Positions 19,001-20,084 of a stretch of DNA of 20,084 bases are shown one piece after another. The notes below the pieces were generated by a model. That model saw only the letters and a list, made by a program, of their open reading frames with translations. It was not told the DNA's origin and searched no databases. A program made the translations under genes and the position numbers. Source of the DNA: CAYMTN01 sp964393335. Its GTDB lineage: Bacteria; Chloroflexota; Anaerolineae; Aggregatilineales; Aggregatilineaceae. The stretch is from NCBI GenBank assembly GCA_964393335.1, contig CAYMTN010000084.1, forward strand, positions 1-20,084. Reading direction: 5' to 3'. The first letter of the stretch is position 1; each line of letters starts with the position of its first letter.

Positions 19001-19892
19001 CTTCGACCGCCGCAATATCCCGGCCCAGGGGCACCTTGAGGAAAATCTGGTCCGGCAGCGCTTTTTCACCCATCAGCGGCAGGTCCGTGATCGGCGCGTA
19101 GAGGTAGTCAATGAACGCCGTTTGGGGCGACGTCAGCAGCGTTTCCGCCTGGGAATCCGCAATACCGGCGACCTTGAACAGCACCTCGGACGCGCCCAGC
19201 CGCACCAGGTCGCCCACGTGCAGCCCCAACACCTCTGCCAGCCCGCCGGAGATCACCAGCGGACGTGGTTCCGCCGCCAGGTACGCCGGGTACAACGTCC
19301 ACGGCGCGCCGTCGAGCGCACTCGCCGGAGCCGCCAGCGCCGCAGTGATCCCGCTCAGCTTGGGCAGCACCGCGCGCGCCACCGCCGCCGCCGCGTCGCC
19401 ATCGCTGAGCGCCTCGGAGAATGTCAGGTTTGCCGGGGCTTCCAGGTGAATCGTGTCGTAGAACGGGTATTTGTCTGGCTCCACGTACAGGATCAGCGCC
19501 GCCTGAGCCGTGTCGGCGGCACCGTCCACCAGCGGCCTGACCTGCGCCGAGCCGGACATGCGCCCCATCGTGACTTCGACGTCGTGATCGGCGGCCCACG
19601 CGCGGATCAGGTCCACCGTTTCCTGCGTAAAGATCGGCATCCGCCGCCCGCTGACCTCGACCAGTTCCGGCACGCCGCTCGACGCGTAAATGCGGATGTC
19701 GCCCCGGTTCATCTGCGCCAGGTTGGTCGTCAGTTCGTCGCCCACCATGAATGCCAGCGAGCGCAGAGCAACCACCGCCGCGACTCCCGTCGCCACGCAC
19801 ACCAGCGCAAACAACGTGCGCGTCCGGCTGCGCCACAGGTCGCGCAGGGAATGGCGCGTCGCAAACCGCAGCAGTTTCCAGATTCCACTCAT
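16050..19892 (-). CDS. Giant double-FtsX/MacB-type ABC transporter permease (1280 aa)
   Basis: Start ATG complementary to 19890-19892 (MSGIWKLLRF...), overlapping the stop of the upstream ATPase gene by ATGA. Longer readings from 20012 only translate the ATPase gene out of frame. Layout: cytoplasmic N-terminus, membrane helix (about 27-44), extracytoplasmic MacB_PCD-like domain (about 50-325), first FtsX domain with three helices (about 335-475; hallmark ISRRT/EIAVLKTLGLKG-like segment), a long hydrophobic middle with many helices (about 490-870), another helix (about 878-905), a second MacB_PCD-like domain (about 910-1130), and a second FtsX domain (about 1145-1280; RRRQIGVMKAVGLKGWRV). The two halves are therefore related copies in one chain. 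MacB/LolCDE-type transporters do mechanical export or lipoprotein-release work at the envelope; the substrate is unknown. Ordinary relatives are about 400 or 800-850 residues, so the middle region is an unusual addition. Confidence 0.93.
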   Translation of the reverse strand: MSGIWKLLRFATRHSLRDLWRSRTRTLFALVCVATGVAAVVALRSLAFMVGDELTTNLAQMNRGDIRIYASSGVPELVEVSGRRMPIFTQETVDLIRAWAADHDVEVTMGRMSGSAQVRPLVDGAADTAQAALILYVEPDKYPFYDTIHLEAPANLTFSEALSDGDAAAAVARAVLPKLSGITAALAAPASALDGAPWTLYPAYLAAEPRPLVISGGLAEVLGLHVGDLVRLGASEVLFKVAGIADSQAETLLTSPQTAFIDYLYAPITDLPLMGEKALPDQIFLKVPLGRDIAAVEASLIERLQTYSGPDTDVEKELNRATVPELAKQNAETANVIDDMILVMGLSSLLIGGIGIVNTMLVVVSRRTLEIAVLKTLGLKGYRVTILFLVEALLMGLIGSLIGIVVGVVLSYLIRGIGEEAFGILLEWRLYPEAMFSGLFLGIVMTGLFGFLPTLIAGQVRPAVVLRPNEAQMPAAGLVQTLITLVGMITILGLLVDAIVEGALDYGPVYMIAGGGALVGLFAGVIIANTRLGKPIPAYYVFRLARRYERLENRLTGAAGALTGWPVRWGGSRHERGRQAITAGLRGLRQAILLYGSLAIGAALASGILLIASEIWLPFGIGDVKPANDITGAWSRGDWSWIGAWVVLVLAIGLLIRWKTRALVGVIALSSLGVSLGGMIGLAAGTALERLIGGSAAWGALAEISTGVVLVEGALALLGVVYVGYWLLIWLIGRLPVVVMMGIVSAMLMSLALGLAAGAALIGVGALVVLVLVAALGWVTLRLRFWERLGALGALGVEGPSSERVQGIRRTARAARGTSVVMLSVAALGGGWLLVDVGGSGLWWGGALVGAIVFAGLWRYLKRGYTVDGRLILREMGGRRSRVASTLLGLSVGIAGLSVVTLTTGAVSRLLEIQLGQSAEGNLLIVGWTPEQGQAVADVLDQTEGVQSYAQFRSYNGILLTINGTVVEPLHSRNVSEQDDPSENTNFERVEAGISTAFSERLSLENLPEYDMKEGRALQPGDEGQHRLMLRDSFFVEEFGIHAGDRLQFKFENDPGEADDVYLQLRVVGIISRQSKQTGLESAGNLFVVPPGTLSGAGVKVLNVVTVAMVDESNPAYMRRAKVAVSDVPGVLALELSAITQLLNNLINQLKAIPTLVAWLALMAGTAIIANTVALATQERRRQIGVMKAVGLKGWRVLAMLMVENGLIGLFAGLIGAGVGFLITVILVLASQNPDELKNTIEFATMGRLVLMSIGVAIGAALLSAWSAAAEKPMNVLRYE
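17504..17530. repeat. Short in-frame tandem repeat, 9 bp x 3
   Basis: CGCCCAGCG occurs three times in direct succession (17504-17512, 17513-17521, 17522-17530, the last with one changed base). On the coding minus strand it gives Leu-Gly-Ala/Val three times in the middle region of the permease. It keeps the frame and is probably a slippage-prone tract. Confidence 0.8.
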
Positions 19893-20084
19893 GGCGTCGG
19901 CACCTTGTGATCCACGATCCGCCCGTCGATCAGTTCCAACACGCGCCCCATCTTGCCCGCCAGTTCCGGATCGTGCGTGACGAGAATGACCGTCGTGCCG
20001 GTTTCGCGCCACACGTCCCGCAGTGCTTGCAGCACCACCGCCGACGCCTCGGAATCGAGGTTGCCGGTCGGCTCGTCCGCCAGC
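19889..20084 (-). CDS. LolD/MacB-type ABC transporter ATPase, C-terminal part
   Basis: The last 64 codons of an ABC ATPase run off the right edge of the window and end at TGA (complement of 19889-19891). The readable part begins LADEPTGNLDS, the Walker B and D-loop form characteristic of the LolD/MacB/FtsE class. It then has TVILVTHDPELA with the switch histidine, and ends GRIVDHKVPTP. Walker A and the signature motif lie outside the window. The stop overlaps the permease start by four bases (ATGA), so ATPase and permease are translationally coupled and form one transporter. No start or promoter can be seen. Confidence 0.95.
   Translation of the reverse strand, partial: LADEPTGNLDSEASAVVLQALRDVWRETGTTVILVTHDPELAGKMGRVLELIDGRIVDHKVPTP

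Noticed and set aside
18171..19910. Long open frame of 579 codons on the plus strand opposite the permease gene
   Set aside because: It is antisense to a clear membrane protein. Its composition is Arg/Gln/His-rich with no domain, as expected of GC-rich shadow frames, and it has no ribosome binding site that stands out.
19893..20012. Extension of the permease start to 20012
   Set aside because: The extra 40 residues are the ATPase gene read in another frame. The ATG at 19892 gives the typical permease N-terminus and an ATGA overlap.

Overview
The window is high-GC bacterial DNA, gene-dense on both strands, with one 100-N scaffold gap (11772-11871), so it comes from a draft assembly. Protein style points to Chloroflexota, probably an Anaerolineae-type lineage. 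The signs are a long Thr/Pro-rich extracytoplasmic linker of the TPTPTAT type, a Ser/Thr kinase with an external WD40-like (PD40/TolB) propeller, a secreted protein made of SH3b repeats, and a giant FtsX/MacB-type permease. The lineage is an inference from these features; no rRNA or tRNA is present to confirm it.

Left part (1-7728, all +): a tight genome-maintenance operon. It starts with the 3' part of a degenerate SF1-helicase-like (AddB/RecC-like) gene. A complete UvrD-type helicase overlaps its end by 4 bp, followed by a stand-alone PD-(D/E)XK nuclease with AddB-type Fe-S cysteines, then long-form RecJ, and then a YigZ/IMPACT protein that overlaps recJ by 4 bp. The first three together hold the parts of an AddAB helicase-nuclease, divided over three polypeptides. 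RecJ adds a 5'-3' single-strand exonuclease, so the operon reads as a DNA end-processing module.

Middle part (7725-12177): a good sigma70-type promoter overlaps the yigZ stop and drives a membrane Ser/Thr kinase (+). Convergent to it is an LCP (LytR-CpsA-Psr) family gene (-), broken by the N gap inside its Thr/Pro repeat region and ending in a clear intrinsic terminator. The frame does not carry across the 100-N placeholder: the true N-terminus (a membrane anchor starting at 11993) lies in a different apparent frame. The divergent intergenic region 11994-12177 holds extended -10 promoters on both strands and a small palindrome.

Right part (12178-20084): a family 2 glycosyltransferase and a MalK-type ABC ATPase with an unusual N-terminal insertion (likely one transcript), then a secreted protein with six SH3b-like units behind its own leader. 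A strong hairpin terminator follows it. Convergent to it is a 1280-residue double-FtsX permease (-), overlapped by 4 bp by the 3' end of its LolD/MacB-type ATPase, which runs off the window edge. This half is a cell-envelope region: signalling, glycopolymer attachment, sugar transfer, wall-binding repeats and envelope export.

The observation most worth following is the three-gene split AddAB-like helicase-nuclease coupled to recJ. No stretch above 300 bases lacks a gene; the longest intergenic stretches are about 184 and 144 bases and are described below.
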